35,642 bases of DNA from JAGLTN01 sp035403325 (GCA_964492365.1 CAZBKA010000013.1:1-35642), one strand, 5' to 3'; counted from the first letter of the stretch, positions 24,339-32,545 are shown. Notes: generated by a model not told the origin, from the letters alone. A program made the numbers and translations.

Positions 24339-25487
24339 ATGATGCTTAGTTTTTTAAGAATTTTATTTTTTGTTTTGATCATAGCAGTCTTATTTGTAAA
24401 TGTCAGTTCGGATAAGGCAGATACGAGTAATTTTGTAATTATTTTAACAGTTGGTCTTGGTCTAGCTTTAGCTACTTTTTTAATTGATATTTTAACGCCT
24501 AAGAAATCTCTTGCTGCTTTGGCTGGGGTGTTTTTAGGTTTGCTTGTCGGTATACTTATCAGCTCTGCTTTTATGCCTTTGCTGATGATGATAAATGAGA
24601 TTTATGGAATTGGTTTGAGCGAAATAGCAATGCAGGCGATAAAATGGGTAACAGCTGTTAGTATCTGCTATCTTATGATAAGCATTGTGATGAGAACCAA
24701 AGACGATTTTCGTTTTGTCATACCTTATGTTGAATTTTCAAAACAAACCAAAGGTGCACGGCCCTTGATACTTGATACATCAGCGATAATCGATGGCAGG
24801 ATAGCAGACCTTTATAAAAGCAATCTTTTCGATGCTCCGCTGATAGTTCCAAGATTCGTACTTAATGAGCTGCAGCTTATATCAGATTCTTCTGATAAAC
24901 TGAAAAGGCAAAGGGGCAGGAGAGGGCTGGATATTTTAAAAGCGATGCAGGAAAGCAGTAATGTCGATGTTGAAATAGATGATACAGTTGTTGCTGATGC
25001 AACAGATGTTAAAGGTGTTGACCAGAAACTTGTAGTTTTCGCAAAAAACTGTAACGGCAGGATCGGTACCACTGATTATAATCTTACCAAGGTTGCACAG
25101 GTAAGAGATGTTGATGTTGTGAATATTAATGACCTTGCTAATTCTCTCAAGACAATTGTAATACCCGGTGAACAGCTTCAGGTTAAAATACTTAAAGCAG
25201 GGGAAGAGTCCGATCAGGGTGTTGGTTACCTTGATGACGGCACAATGGTTGTTGTGGAAGATGCGAGAAATAAAATTGGTAAAGAAATGGTTGTTGCAGT
25301 TACAAGTTCATTACAGACTTCTGCGGGTAAAATGATCTTCGGAAAATTTGAACGATTTGCTCAGAGCGAAGATAGAAGCGAGATTGACAGGAGCAAAAAC
25401 CAAGAGTACAGACCCCGTACGTTTAGAAATAACAATATCAATAACAATAATAACAGCAACCCAGATTTTAAAAACAAGAACTTATAG
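24339..25487 (+). CDS. PIN/TRAM-domain membrane protein (YacL-like)
   Basis: A 382-residue protein with four N-terminal membrane helices (residues about 1-120). A PIN nuclease-fold domain (about 143-275) keeps its acidic residues in LDTSAIIDGR, LNELQ, GVDQKL and TTDYNL. A TRAM RNA-binding-type domain (about 285-345) follows. The C-terminal tail is asparagine-rich. YacL-type proteins are widespread; an RNA-cleaving role is presumed from the PIN fold. AGGAGGT at 24324-24330 supports ATG 24339 or the adjacent ATG 24342. The stop codon overlaps the end of ispG on the other strand by 6 bases. Confidence 0.9.
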   Translation: MMLSFLRILFFVLIIAVLFVNVSSDKADTSNFVIILTVGLGLALATFLIDILTPKKSLAALAGVFLGLLVGILISSAFMPLLMMINEIYGIGLSEIAMQAIKWVTAVSICYLMISIVMRTKDDFRFVIPYVEFSKQTKGARPLILDTSAIIDGRIADLYKSNLFDAPLIVPRFVLNELQLISDSSDKLKRQRGRRGLDILKAMQESSNVDVEIDDTVVADATDVKGVDQKLVVFAKNCNGRIGTTDYNLTKVAQVRDVDVVNINDLANSLKTIVIPGEQLQVKILKAGEESDQGVGYLDDGTMVVVEDARNKIGKEMVVAVTSSLQTSAGKMIFGKFERFAQSEDRSEIDRSKNQEYRPRTFRNNNINNNNNSNPDFKNKNL

Positions 25488-26546
25488 GTTTCTGAGTTCT
25501 TTCAAGATAGCGCTTATTATATTATCTTTTTCTACGGTTGCTATTTTTTCACCGTTTCGGTAGATAACCGCTTTGTTTTTGCCTGCGCATATAGCCAGGT
25601 CGGCATCGGCGGCTTCACCTGGGCCATTAACTATACATCCCATTACCGCTATCCGGAGTGGTTTATGTTCATCTTTGAGGGCCTTTTTGACTTTTTCGGC
25701 AAGCTTGACGACGTTAATTTCAGTTCTGCCACAAGTCGGACAAACTATTAATTCTGGTTCCTGTCTTTGATACAGTCCCAATGGTATGAGAATTTTTTTT
25801 GCGATTACAGCTTCCTGAACTGGATTGCCCGCCACACTTACCCTGATGGTGTCACCGATTCCCTCTGCCAGCAATGTGCCAAGTGTAACTGCTGAGGGTA
25901 CTTCTGCATCCTGCGGCAATCCTGCATGTGTGAGACCAAGGTGCATCGGATAATCGAAGTTTTCGGCTATTTTTCTGTTTGTTTCTATTGTTCGAAGCGG
26001 ATTTGTGCTCTTTGCACTTAAGACTATTTGCGTAAAATTATGCTTTTCGAAGATATTGATGTATTTTTTGAGCTCCCTTACCATCAGAGCAGTTCTTTTT
26101 TCAGCAGGAGTATCCTCGGTGTTCAAATCCCTAATGCTGGCTTCATTGACACCGATTCTCATAGCTGTTTTGTGCATTTTCGCAGCATCTATGATTCTTA
26201 TGATGTCTTTGCGGTTTTTGATATTTCCAGGATTCAACCTGATTTTTGCAGCACCGGCTTCAATTGCTTCTATTGCACGGGAAACGCTGAAATGTACGTC
26301 AGCAATCAGCGGAATATTGACTTTATCTACGATTTTAGCGAAAGCTTCAGTATCTTTCCTTGTAGGCACGGCAAGTCGAACCAATCGGCAACCTGCCTGT
26401 TCGAGCTGATTTATTTGTTCGATGCATTTGTCAATATTTGTCGTATGAACCTTGGTCATTGACTGTATGACAATCGGCTCTGATGAACCAATATTGACCG
26501 AACCAACCTTTACTATTGTAGTTTTCCTTCTTTTAATCATTTCCAA
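25482..26546 (-). CDS. ispG: 4-hydroxy-3-methylbut-2-enyl-diphosphate synthase (IspG/GcpE)
   Basis: IspG is the [4Fe-4S] enzyme of the MEP isoprenoid pathway that converts MEcPP to HMBPP. The 354-residue protein has the N-terminal PIVIQSMTKVHTTNI segment, the TIM-barrel motifs LADVHFS and KIRLNPGN, and the cluster ligands in CPTCGRTE and GCIVNGPGEA. It is the short bacterial form, without the plant/Chlamydia-type insert. The longest frame starts with TTG at 26546. The ATG at 26540 is the likelier start because a good promoter places the transcript start at about that base. It converges with the PIN/TRAM gene, their stop codons overlapping. Confidence 0.97.
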   Translation of the reverse strand: MEMIKRRKTTIVKVGSVNIGSSEPIVIQSMTKVHTTNIDKCIEQINQLEQAGCRLVRLAVPTRKDTEAFAKIVDKVNIPLIADVHFSVSRAIEAIEAGAAKIRLNPGNIKNRKDIIRIIDAAKMHKTAMRIGVNEASIRDLNTEDTPAEKRTALMVRELKKYINIFEKHNFTQIVLSAKSTNPLRTIETNRKIAENFDYPMHLGLTHAGLPQDAEVPSAVTLGTLLAEGIGDTIRVSVAGNPVQEAVIAKKILIPLGLYQRQEPELIVCPTCGRTEINVVKLAEKVKKALKDEHKPLRIAVMGCIVNGPGEAADADLAICAGKNKAVIYRNGEKIATVEKDNIISAILKELRNL

Positions 26547-26575
26547 ATTGTAACTTGTTTTTTGGGGAATATCAA
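26547..26575 (-). promoter_or_regulatory. Sigma-70-type promoter predicting a leaderless ispG mRNA
   Basis: On the minus strand TTGATA (26575-26570), a 17-base spacer and TACAAT (26552-26547) form one of the best promoters in the window. A start 6-7 bases downstream of the -10 falls at 26541-26540, exactly on the ATG at 26540. There is then no room for a ribosome binding site. Confidence 0.55.
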
Positions 26576-26619
26576 ACTAAAATAGATTTGTTTCGTAAGT
26601 GTAATAAACGATTTTGTCT

Positions 26620-26623
26620 GGAG
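26620..26623 (+). promoter_or_regulatory. Ribosome binding site that fixes the alpha/beta hydrolase start at GTG 26629
   Basis: GGAG lies 5 bases upstream of GTG 26629. The longer frame begins at TTG 26614, which would put this site inside the coding sequence. Confidence 0.55.
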
Positions 26624-26628
26624 CTATT

Positions 26629-27465
26629 GTGGTATCGATTATCTTATATGTACTCATTGCGATTTTTCTTGTCTATTGGATTGTGGGGTTGATATTATAT
26701 TCTATGCAGTCCAGATTTTTGTACAAACCAGTAAAAGGTGCTGAATGTATGCAGGGGGAATTGGGGGCTGAATTTGAAAGTGTTAAATTAACGGCAGATG
26801 ACGGGATGGAAATAAAGGGATGGCATATACCTCCGCAAGACGAAGGATATACAATTCTTTTCTGTCATGGTAAGGGAGGAAGTATTATACGCCGTCTTGA
26901 TACGATTAAATTATTAAGTGAAATGGGTCTGGGTTTTTTTATTTTCGATTATCGTGGTTATGGTGACAGTAAAGACAAAACAACAGAAGCCGGCACATAT
27001 CTTGATGCGGGGGCAGCGTATAAATGGCTTAACGAGGAGAGGTGTATTCCTGAAGAGAAGATAGTAGTTTTTGGAAGGAGCCTGGGGGCAAGTATCGCGG
27101 CTTATCTTGCGGCGAAAGTAAACTGTGGTGGAGTGGTGCTTGAAAATGCTTTTACATCTTATGCAGCTATGGGGCAGAGAATATATCCCTATATGCCAGT
27201 AAAAAGATTCGCCAAGTTTAAGTATGATACCAAAAAATATTTAGAAAGTGTTTCCTGTCCGATTTTATTCTTCCATAGCAAAGATGATGAAGTTGTGCCT
27301 TATGAATTCGGCAGGGAGCTTTTCGAATCATTTGGATGCAATAAGAGATTTGTGGATACCATTGGAAAGCATGATGACAGCTTTTTAATGTCACTTGATA
27401 TATATAAAAAAGGCTGGGTAGATTTTCTCGGATATTTGTATGGGCTGCAATCCAAAGAGAACTGA
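26629..27465 (+). CDS. Membrane-anchored alpha/beta hydrolase
   Basis: A 278-residue protein from the GTG start (an alternative TTG at 26614 adds five residues). One N-terminal membrane helix (about residues 3-26) is followed by an alpha/beta-hydrolase domain. That domain has an oxyanion region LFCHGKGG, the nucleophile elbow GRSLGAS (Ser151), an acid in HSKDDEVVP, and a base in GKHDDSF. The layout resembles the ABHD13/BEM46-type hydrolases, whose substrates are poorly known. It shares a 67-83 base divergent upstream region with ispG. The next gene starts 41 bases downstream, probably on the same transcript. Confidence 0.85.
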   Translation: MVSIILYVLIAIFLVYWIVGLILYSMQSRFLYKPVKGAECMQGELGAEFESVKLTADDGMEIKGWHIPPQDEGYTILFCHGKGGSIIRRLDTIKLLSEMGLGFFIFDYRGYGDSKDKTTEAGTYLDAGAAYKWLNEERCIPEEKIVVFGRSLGASIAAYLAAKVNCGGVVLENAFTSYAAMGQRIYPYMPVKRFAKFKYDTKKYLESVSCPILFFHSKDDEVVPYEFGRELFESFGCNKRFVDTIGKHDDSFLMSLDIYKKGWVDFLGYLYGLQSKEN

Positions 27466-27506
27466 TTTTTTTAATTGATGTTCATAGCAATTTATAAGGG
27501 GTCAAA

Positions 27507-30500
27507 ATGAAGCAGATTAAACTATTTACTTTACTGGCGATTGGTTTTATTTTTACGGTATCAGTTAACGGAAAAAGTGCGGATACAATTGAGCAATTAA
27601 AAAAGGGGTGGCAAGAGCCTGCGGCGACTTATAAGCAGCATACGAGATGGTGGTGGCCTGGTAATGCAGTCACCAAGGAGGGAATTAGTTATCAGCTTGA
27701 GCAGATGCATGAAAAGGGTATCGGCGGTGTAGAGATAATGAGCTTTATTTCTGTTTATGAGAAGGGCAATATTGATTATCTTTCTGATGAATTTCTTGAG
27801 ATGCTGAAATATGCGGTCAGCGAGGCTAAGCGGCTTGGTATGGAGGTTTCTATTACGTTTGGACCAGGCTGGCTTTTTGGTGGGTACTGGGTTGAACCTA
27901 AGGACAGGATAAAGGCATTGGAGTTCACGGTTACAGATGTTGATGGTGGAAATAAATATGAGGGTTGGCTTTCAAGGGATTGGGGGAAGGGTGAGCTTGA
28001 GGCGGTTATTGCGGGCAGGCTCGTCGGTGAGAATAAAATAGAATTTGAGTCACTGACAGATCTTACAGATAAGGTGAGGGAAGATTCAAAAGCGAAGCCT
28101 GCAGTGAGCGATGATGGTCAGGCTGACTGGATAAGCTGGGATGTGCCGGAAGGCAAGTGGCGGATAATGAATTTTCGTTTGAAAGATACAGGGCAGATTG
28201 CTTCTCATCAGAATTTTGAACCTACAAACTGGGTGGTTGATCATTTAAATAAGGGGGCGATGCAGAGGTATTGTAATTATCTTGGCGGTAAGTTTTATGA
28301 GGCATTTGGAGATGAGTTTGGTAAGACGGTTGATTCGATGTTTTCAGACAGCTTTGAACATGCGGCATATTATCCCAAGCTGCTTTGGGGTACTGGAGTA
28401 ACTAAGGGATTTAAAAAATATTCGGGCTATGATATGAAACTTTATCTACCCGGGTTGATTTATGATATTGGTGATGTAACACCAAGGCTTCGTTATGATG
28501 TTCATAAATATCTTAATGATCTTAGCATGGAGACGATGTTCGGGGTTTTCAATGGCTGGTGCGAGAAACATAATGTAAAAGCGAAGATTCAGCCTTACGG
28601 GTCGTTTGTAAGTGAGATAATCGAGGGGGCGTTCAACAGCGGCAGACCTGAAACGGAATTTTGTTCGACCAGTTTTGCAACGATTGCTTATGGCAGGAAA
28701 TCTATTGCTTCTGGTGCGAGGTTTTCAGGTGACAAGATATTGTCGGCGGAGTCTTATACTTTTCTTAACAGGGAACGTTACCGTTCTAATATGCGTGAGA
28801 TAAAAATAGCGACGGATAATTATTTGAGAGATGGTGTCACACAGATATATAATCATGGTTACTTTTATTCGCCTGAGAAATATGTCACTCCGACTCGTGA
28901 TATTCCGTGGGCGAATTTGATTAATCATCAGAATTTATGGTGGCAATATTATGGCAAGCTGACCCCTTATGTAGCGAGAAGCTGTTATATGCTCAGACAG
29001 GGCAAATTTGCTGCAGACGTTTTAATCTATAGCCCGGTTGCAACTGATTATAGCAGAAATCGAGTTGAGCCTGGCAAAGGCATGAATCAGAATTATGGAG
29101 ATATGCCTCATTTTCTTTTGTCTAATGGGTATGATTATGATCTGGTTAATGACCAGGTGCTTTGGAGTCTGGCAAAAGTTAAAGACGGTCAGATCGTAAT
29201 CAATGGAATGGATTATAAAATTCTGATTATGCCTGATTGTGAGTATGTCCCGCTTAAAACGATGAAGTTTATCGAATCTTTTGTTAAAGATGGCGGTGTC
29301 GTAATAGCGTTGGAGAATATGCCTGCGTTTAGCTGTGGAATGAAAAATTATAAGAAAGATGATGAGAGTGTTGGCCAAATTGCAGCTGAGATTTTTGCTG
29401 AAAAAGACAAGGGCTATTTCATAAAAGATTATAAAATTAATACAGATCAAGGTAATAATTATCAGAAAGCCAAACAAGAATTTATAAATATTGTAAAGCA
29501 ACATGTTACAGCGGCGATGGCAATTGACGGCGTGAGGGCTAGTGATGGCGTTACTTTTATTCAGCGTAAGATCGACGATGTTGATGTCTTTTTTGTTACT
29601 AATCAGCAACCAAGTGGTTATAAAGGCGGTTTGACGTTTAATGTTTCGGGCAAGAAACCAATGCTTTGGGATGCAATTGACGGCAGTATAGAAGATTTTT
29701 ATTGTTATCGAGATAATGGTAAAACTACTACGGTAGATGTTGATTTGCAGGGTTGGGAATCAATGTTTGTTGTTTTCCATCCTCAGCAGGAAACTATACA
29801 CCTGGTTAAATCTGGACTAAAACGTATAAATAATTTGAATGAACATGAACTGACTGGGTTTGCAGATGCTGCAGGTGAAGCTGAAGTTATTATCAAAAAT
29901 GGTGACAACTATCTTACTATAACTAAGCAGGTAGATATTCCAGCATTGTTTGAAGTAAAAAGTAAGTGGAATATTGTGCTTGAAGGCTACAGATTTGACA
30001 GGCTTGAAAAATCTACGGATAAGCTTTTTGATTTGAGCAGCGATGAGACGACTAAGTGGTTTTCCGGTATGGCAGTTTATGAGACAGAGTTTGAATTAGC
30101 GGCAGATTATCTGAATCCTGATTTGCAAGTATACCTTGACCTGGGAACAGTGGGTTGCGTTGCGGAGGTTTTTGTAAATGGTAAAAACGCAGGTGTTGCC
30201 TGGATGAGTCCATACAAAGTTAATATTACGGGTATGCTGTCGGAAGGTAAAAACAAATTAAAGGTTCTGGTTACTAATACGTGGAACAATTTTGTAAAAG
30301 GGCCTCGATATGAAAAGCCCATGGAGATATCGGAAGAGCTTTGGGAGCATTACGGCAAGGCTCCCAGAGATGTTTTCAATAATGAAATGTACCCATGGGA
30401 TCAGCAGGAATTGAAGATGATTGATAAAAATCTGCCTGTTTCGGGGCTGATAGGGCCTGTTAAGGTAATTCCGGAAAAGCAAATAAAACTAAACTTTTAA
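27507..30500 (+). CDS. Secreted GH106-like glycoside hydrolase
   Basis: A 997-residue protein with a signal peptide (about residues 1-22). The opening catalytic-region motif RWWWPGNAVTKEGISYQL, continuing to GIGGVEIMSF, is typical of the GH106 (alpha-L-rhamnosidase) type. It is followed by SITFGPGWLFGG and a long TIM-barrel region. A beta-sandwich typical of these enzymes occupies the C-terminal part (YLDLGTVGCVAEVFVNGKN and LKVLVTNTW). An AAGGGG-type ribosome binding site precedes the ATG. GH106 members cut rhamnose from plant and algal polysaccharides. Related uncharacterised sequences share the N-terminal motif, so rhamnosidase activity is likely but not certain. Confidence 0.8.
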   Translation: MKQIKLFTLLAIGFIFTVSVNGKSADTIEQLKKGWQEPAATYKQHTRWWWPGNAVTKEGISYQLEQMHEKGIGGVEIMSFISVYEKGNIDYLSDEFLEMLKYAVSEAKRLGMEVSITFGPGWLFGGYWVEPKDRIKALEFTVTDVDGGNKYEGWLSRDWGKGELEAVIAGRLVGENKIEFESLTDLTDKVREDSKAKPAVSDDGQADWISWDVPEGKWRIMNFRLKDTGQIASHQNFEPTNWVVDHLNKGAMQRYCNYLGGKFYEAFGDEFGKTVDSMFSDSFEHAAYYPKLLWGTGVTKGFKKYSGYDMKLYLPGLIYDIGDVTPRLRYDVHKYLNDLSMETMFGVFNGWCEKHNVKAKIQPYGSFVSEIIEGAFNSGRPETEFCSTSFATIAYGRKSIASGARFSGDKILSAESYTFLNRERYRSNMREIKIATDNYLRDGVTQIYNHGYFYSPEKYVTPTRDIPWANLINHQNLWWQYYGKLTPYVARSCYMLRQGKFAADVLIYSPVATDYSRNRVEPGKGMNQNYGDMPHFLLSNGYDYDLVNDQVLWSLAKVKDGQIVINGMDYKILIMPDCEYVPLKTMKFIESFVKDGGVVIALENMPAFSCGMKNYKKDDESVGQIAAEIFAEKDKGYFIKDYKINTDQGNNYQKAKQEFINIVKQHVTAAMAIDGVRASDGVTFIQRKIDDVDVFFVTNQQPSGYKGGLTFNVSGKKPMLWDAIDGSIEDFYCYRDNGKTTTVDVDLQGWESMFVVFHPQQETIHLVKSGLKRINNLNEHELTGFADAAGEAEVIIKNGDNYLTITKQVDIPALFEVKSKWNIVLEGYRFDRLEKSTDKLFDLSSDETTKWFSGMAVYETEFELAADYLNPDLQVYLDLGTVGCVAEVFVNGKNAGVAWMSPYKVNITGMLSEGKNKLKVLVTNTWNNFVKGPRYEKPMEISEELWEHYGKAPRDVFNNEMYPWDQQELKMIDKNLPVSGLIGPVKVIPEKQIKLNF

Positions 30501-30586
30501 TATTGCACTTTATTTTAAATGTGATTATTTTTATTGAAGGAACTTTTATAGGGGATTAAGTCGGCTTCCTTTCTGGTCGACGTGCT

Positions 30587-30618
30587 AGAGGTGCCATTAA
30601 TTGTTAATGGCGTCTTTT
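30587..30618 (+). terminator. Probable intrinsic terminator after the GH106-like gene
   Basis: GCCATTAA (30593-30600) and TTAATGGC (30604-30611) pair perfectly around a TTG loop. The stem extends downward through G-C, A-T and wobble pairs (AGAGGT with GTCTTTT). The T-rich tail is short and interrupted, so strength is uncertain. Confidence 0.55.
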
Positions 30619-30652
30619 GGCAGAAAATTTTATTCTGGTAATATTACAGAAT
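30617..30652 (+). promoter_or_regulatory. Promoter with overlapping near-palindrome before the cysteine-cluster gene
   Basis: TTGGCA (30617-30622), a 16-base spacer and TAATAT (30639-30644) form a plausible promoter. The -10 lies inside a near-perfect palindrome, 30632-30652 (ATTCTG, one extra G, TAATATTA, CAGAAT). That is where a repressor could bind, or it may be chance in AT-rich DNA. Confidence 0.4.
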
Positions 30653-30671
30653 ATAGGAAAGAAAGAATATT

Positions 30672-31490
30672 TTGTCGCTAGAAGCTGATATACAATTGAT
30701 TGATTCTGGAAATGATCTTTGTGCTTCGAGGTTTGATGGCAGGGAGGTTATTAGTTTTGACTTTGATTTGTGCGGAGAGAATCTTCAATTTAATATATCC
30801 GCCGGCACAGGCATGGTTGGTCTTGGTGCCATTGTTCCTGTTGCCCGGGCCATTTGCGATAAGATCACAGATTGCGTTGTTCAAAAAAATATCGAACAGG
30901 GGCGAAGAATACCTTGTTGTCAGGGTTGTTCCAATTGCTGTAAATATCTTGTTACGGTCTCATCGGCTGAGGTTTTTTCATTTGCGGATGATGTGAAAAA
31001 ACTTGACAGTTTATTTTATAAATATGTCCAAAGAAAAGCTCTTTTAGCCTGTAAAAAGATGCTAAAAAAGAAGTCACCTGTTTTTTCGAGTAATTATCAA
31101 TTAGATGCTCTTTCAGACTGGTATAAATCGCTTAATTTCAGTTGTCCATTTCTTTTTGAAGGTCATTGCAGTATTTATGATGTCAGACCTATTGCGTGCA
31201 GAGAATATTTTATTACTGGCTCGCCAAATGTGTGTAAGAGTAAGAGGGGGTCGGCAGAGGTACTACAGATGCCTGTTTCGCTTGCAAATATTTTAAATGA
31301 TTTTTGCGCCGAAATGGAAGGTCAAAGCGACGTATCAATTATGCTTCCTTTGTTCCAAGTCTGGGCCAATGAAAATTCTGAAAGAAAGATGAGACAATTT
31401 CCTGCTGAACATATGGTACGCACTTTTGTTGAGCTTTTTGAAAAAGCGGTATTAAAAAACAAAGAAAAAATAGAAATCTGCTGTCACTAA
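30672..31490 (+). CDS. YkgJ-type cysteine-cluster protein
   Basis: A 272-residue protein probably starting at TTG 30672, with AGGAAAG upstream. The cysteine cluster CCQGCSNCCKYL (Cys82, 83, 86, 89, 90) and the later CPFLFEGHCSIYDVRPIACRE match the YkgJ/UPF0153 metal-binding family. That family probably coordinates zinc or an iron-sulfur cluster. Its function is unknown. The N-terminal 75 residues show no recognised domain. The end overlaps the lexA stop codon by 4 bases on the other strand, so the two genes are convergent. Confidence 0.8.
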   Translation: MSLEADIQLIDSGNDLCASRFDGREVISFDFDLCGENLQFNISAGTGMVGLGAIVPVARAICDKITDCVVQKNIEQGRRIPCCQGCSNCCKYLVTVSSAEVFSFADDVKKLDSLFYKYVQRKALLACKKMLKKKSPVFSSNYQLDALSDWYKSLNFSCPFLFEGHCSIYDVRPIACREYFITGSPNVCKSKRGSAEVLQMPVSLANILNDFCAEMEGQSDVSIMLPLFQVWANENSERKMRQFPAEHMVRTFVELFEKAVLKNKEKIEICCH

Positions 31491-32137
31491 AACTTTCTGA
31501 GCAATCCTACTACCACAGCATCAATTCTGCAGTTTTTCGTGTATATTGGTTCATATTTATCATTTGCAGGCTGAAGACGAATGCAATTTTTTTCTTTGTA
31601 AAACCTTTTCAGAGTAGCGTTTTCGTTTTCTACAATTGCTATGACGAGCTGACCGGTGTTGGCGGTTGGTGCTTTTCTGCAGATGACATAGTCGCCGTTA
31701 CATATTCCGTCATTTATCATGCTATCGCCTTTGACTTGGAGTGCGAACAAATCATCAGTATCTGCGAAGTTTGAGTTTATCGAAAGCACGTCCTCATTTT
31801 CGATAGCTTCGATTGGTTTACCAGCTGCTACTATTCCGACCAATGGTATTGTGTTTGTCTCAGCTTCAGAGGATTGTGAATTTTCTTTTATGTTCTTAAG
31901 CAGATTTTGCGCTTTTGAAGTTATCGTCAAAGAACGTGCCTTGCCCGGTGATGTGGAGAGCAGTCCTTTTGTTCGCAGATTTTCTATGTGTTCGAACGTT
32001 GTGCTTCGGCTTGTTGATGTCTGCGTTGACAGTTCTGCAATCGTCGGCGAATAGCATCTGCTGGTCTGAAACGTATTGATCGCTTTTAGTATTTGAAGCT
32101 GACGTGGTGTCAGTTTCGGATAGGTCCGATTTTGCAT
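31487..32137 (-). CDS. lexA: LexA SOS repressor
   Basis: LexA represses DNA-damage genes and self-cleaves when RecA filaments form. The 216-residue protein has an N-terminal winged-helix domain (LTPRQLQILKAI, YSPTIAELS, STTFEHIENLRTKGLL). The Ala105-Gly106 cleavage site lies in VAAGKPIEA. The S24-type peptidase dyad is Ser139 (KGDSM) and Lys177 (ATLKRF). A strong AAGGAG (32151-32146) 8 bases before the ATG fixes the start. The recognition helix differs from the Escherichia coli and Bacillus versions, so the operator may differ too. The start lies inside another open frame that begins at 32378. Confidence 0.95.
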   Translation of the reverse strand: MQNRTYPKLTPRQLQILKAINTFQTSRCYSPTIAELSTQTSTSRSTTFEHIENLRTKGLLSTSPGKARSLTITSKAQNLLKNIKENSQSSEAETNTIPLVGIVAAGKPIEAIENEDVLSINSNFADTDDLFALQVKGDSMINDGICNGDYVICRKAPTANTGQLVIAIVENENATLKRFYKEKNCIRLQPANDKYEPIYTKNCRIDAVVVGLLRKF

Positions 32138-32378
32138 ATTTCAGACTCCTTGATGTGTTTTCATCTGTTTTTGATTGATTAACTGTATCCGGCGGATACT
32201 TTACAAAGTCGTTTATCATATCAGATATTGTTATCAATACCCTAGTTAGCCTGTCCTGTACGGGCAATTTGTATTGATAATTTGATGGCGGCCAAGTATA
32301 AAGATACTGACCACCCGGGCCGAATCTGCATAGCGGTTTTTCGTCTTTAAATCTGTTTTGTTTCATAATCTCATCCAT
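31896..32378 (-). CDS. Unrecognised reading frame upstream of and overlapping lexA
   Basis: A 160-codon frame starts at ATG 32378 (or ATG 32366, with a GGATGAG-like site) and runs 242 bases into lexA in a different frame. The first 80 codons lie outside lexA and look protein-like. They include LCRFGPGGQYLYTWPPSNYQ, then an amphipathic stretch DRLTRVLITISDMINDFVKY, then PPDTV. The part overlapping lexA is polar and low in hydrophobics, as expected of a shadow frame. No family recognised. The frame fills what would otherwise be a 240-base leader, and lexA uses its own ribosome binding site within it. It could be a small gene in operon with lexA or a chance frame. Confidence 0.4.
   Translation of the reverse strand: MDEIMKQNRFKDEKPLCRFGPGGQYLYTWPPSNYQYKLPVQDRLTRVLITISDMINDFVKYPPDTVNQSKTDENTSRSLKYAKSDLSETDTTSASNTKSDQYVSDQQMLFADDCRTVNADINKPKHNVRTHRKSANKRTALHITGQGTFFDDNFKSAKSA
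32146..32151 (-). promoter_or_regulatory. Ribosome binding site of lexA inside the upstream frame
   Basis: AAGGAG on the minus strand, 8 bases before lexA ATG 32137. It shows that lexA is translated from its own site, within the upstream overlapping frame. Confidence 0.8.
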
Positions 32379-32435
32379 TCTTGTTATTATTTTTTTTTCT
32401 AAGAATTCTTATCGGTAAAACGACATTAAAAACCC

Positions 32436-32450
32436 TAACAAAAACCGAAC
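32436..32450 (-). promoter_or_regulatory. Possible LexA operator (direct repeat GTTC-N7-GTTA)
   Basis: On the minus strand GTTCGG and GTTAGG are spaced so that GTTC-N7-GTTA results, close to the GTTC-N7-GTTC direct-repeat operator known from alphaproteobacterial LexA. It lies about 60 bases upstream of ATG 32378 and overlaps possible promoter elements (TTGAAA or TTGTTC as -35). LexA commonly represses its own gene. Only one half-site is exact. Confidence 0.3.
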
Positions 32451-32468
32451 AAAATTTCAATTTATTGC

Positions 32469-32513
32469 AAAAAAAAATTATCAGGCCAAGTTGAGCAACT
32501 TAACCTGATAATT
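32469..32513 (-). terminator. Intrinsic terminator after the six-hairpin glycosidase gene
   Basis: AATTATCAGG (32476-32485) pairs with CCTGATAATT (32504-32513). A further 5-bp inner helix closes a GAGC loop. Read on the minus strand, the stem is followed by a run of nine T (32477-32469), the first two of them within the stem. It lies 33 bases past the stop of the glycosidase gene. Confidence 0.85.
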
Positions 32514-32545
32514 ATAGGACCTTAACTTACAAGGTTTTTAACTTT

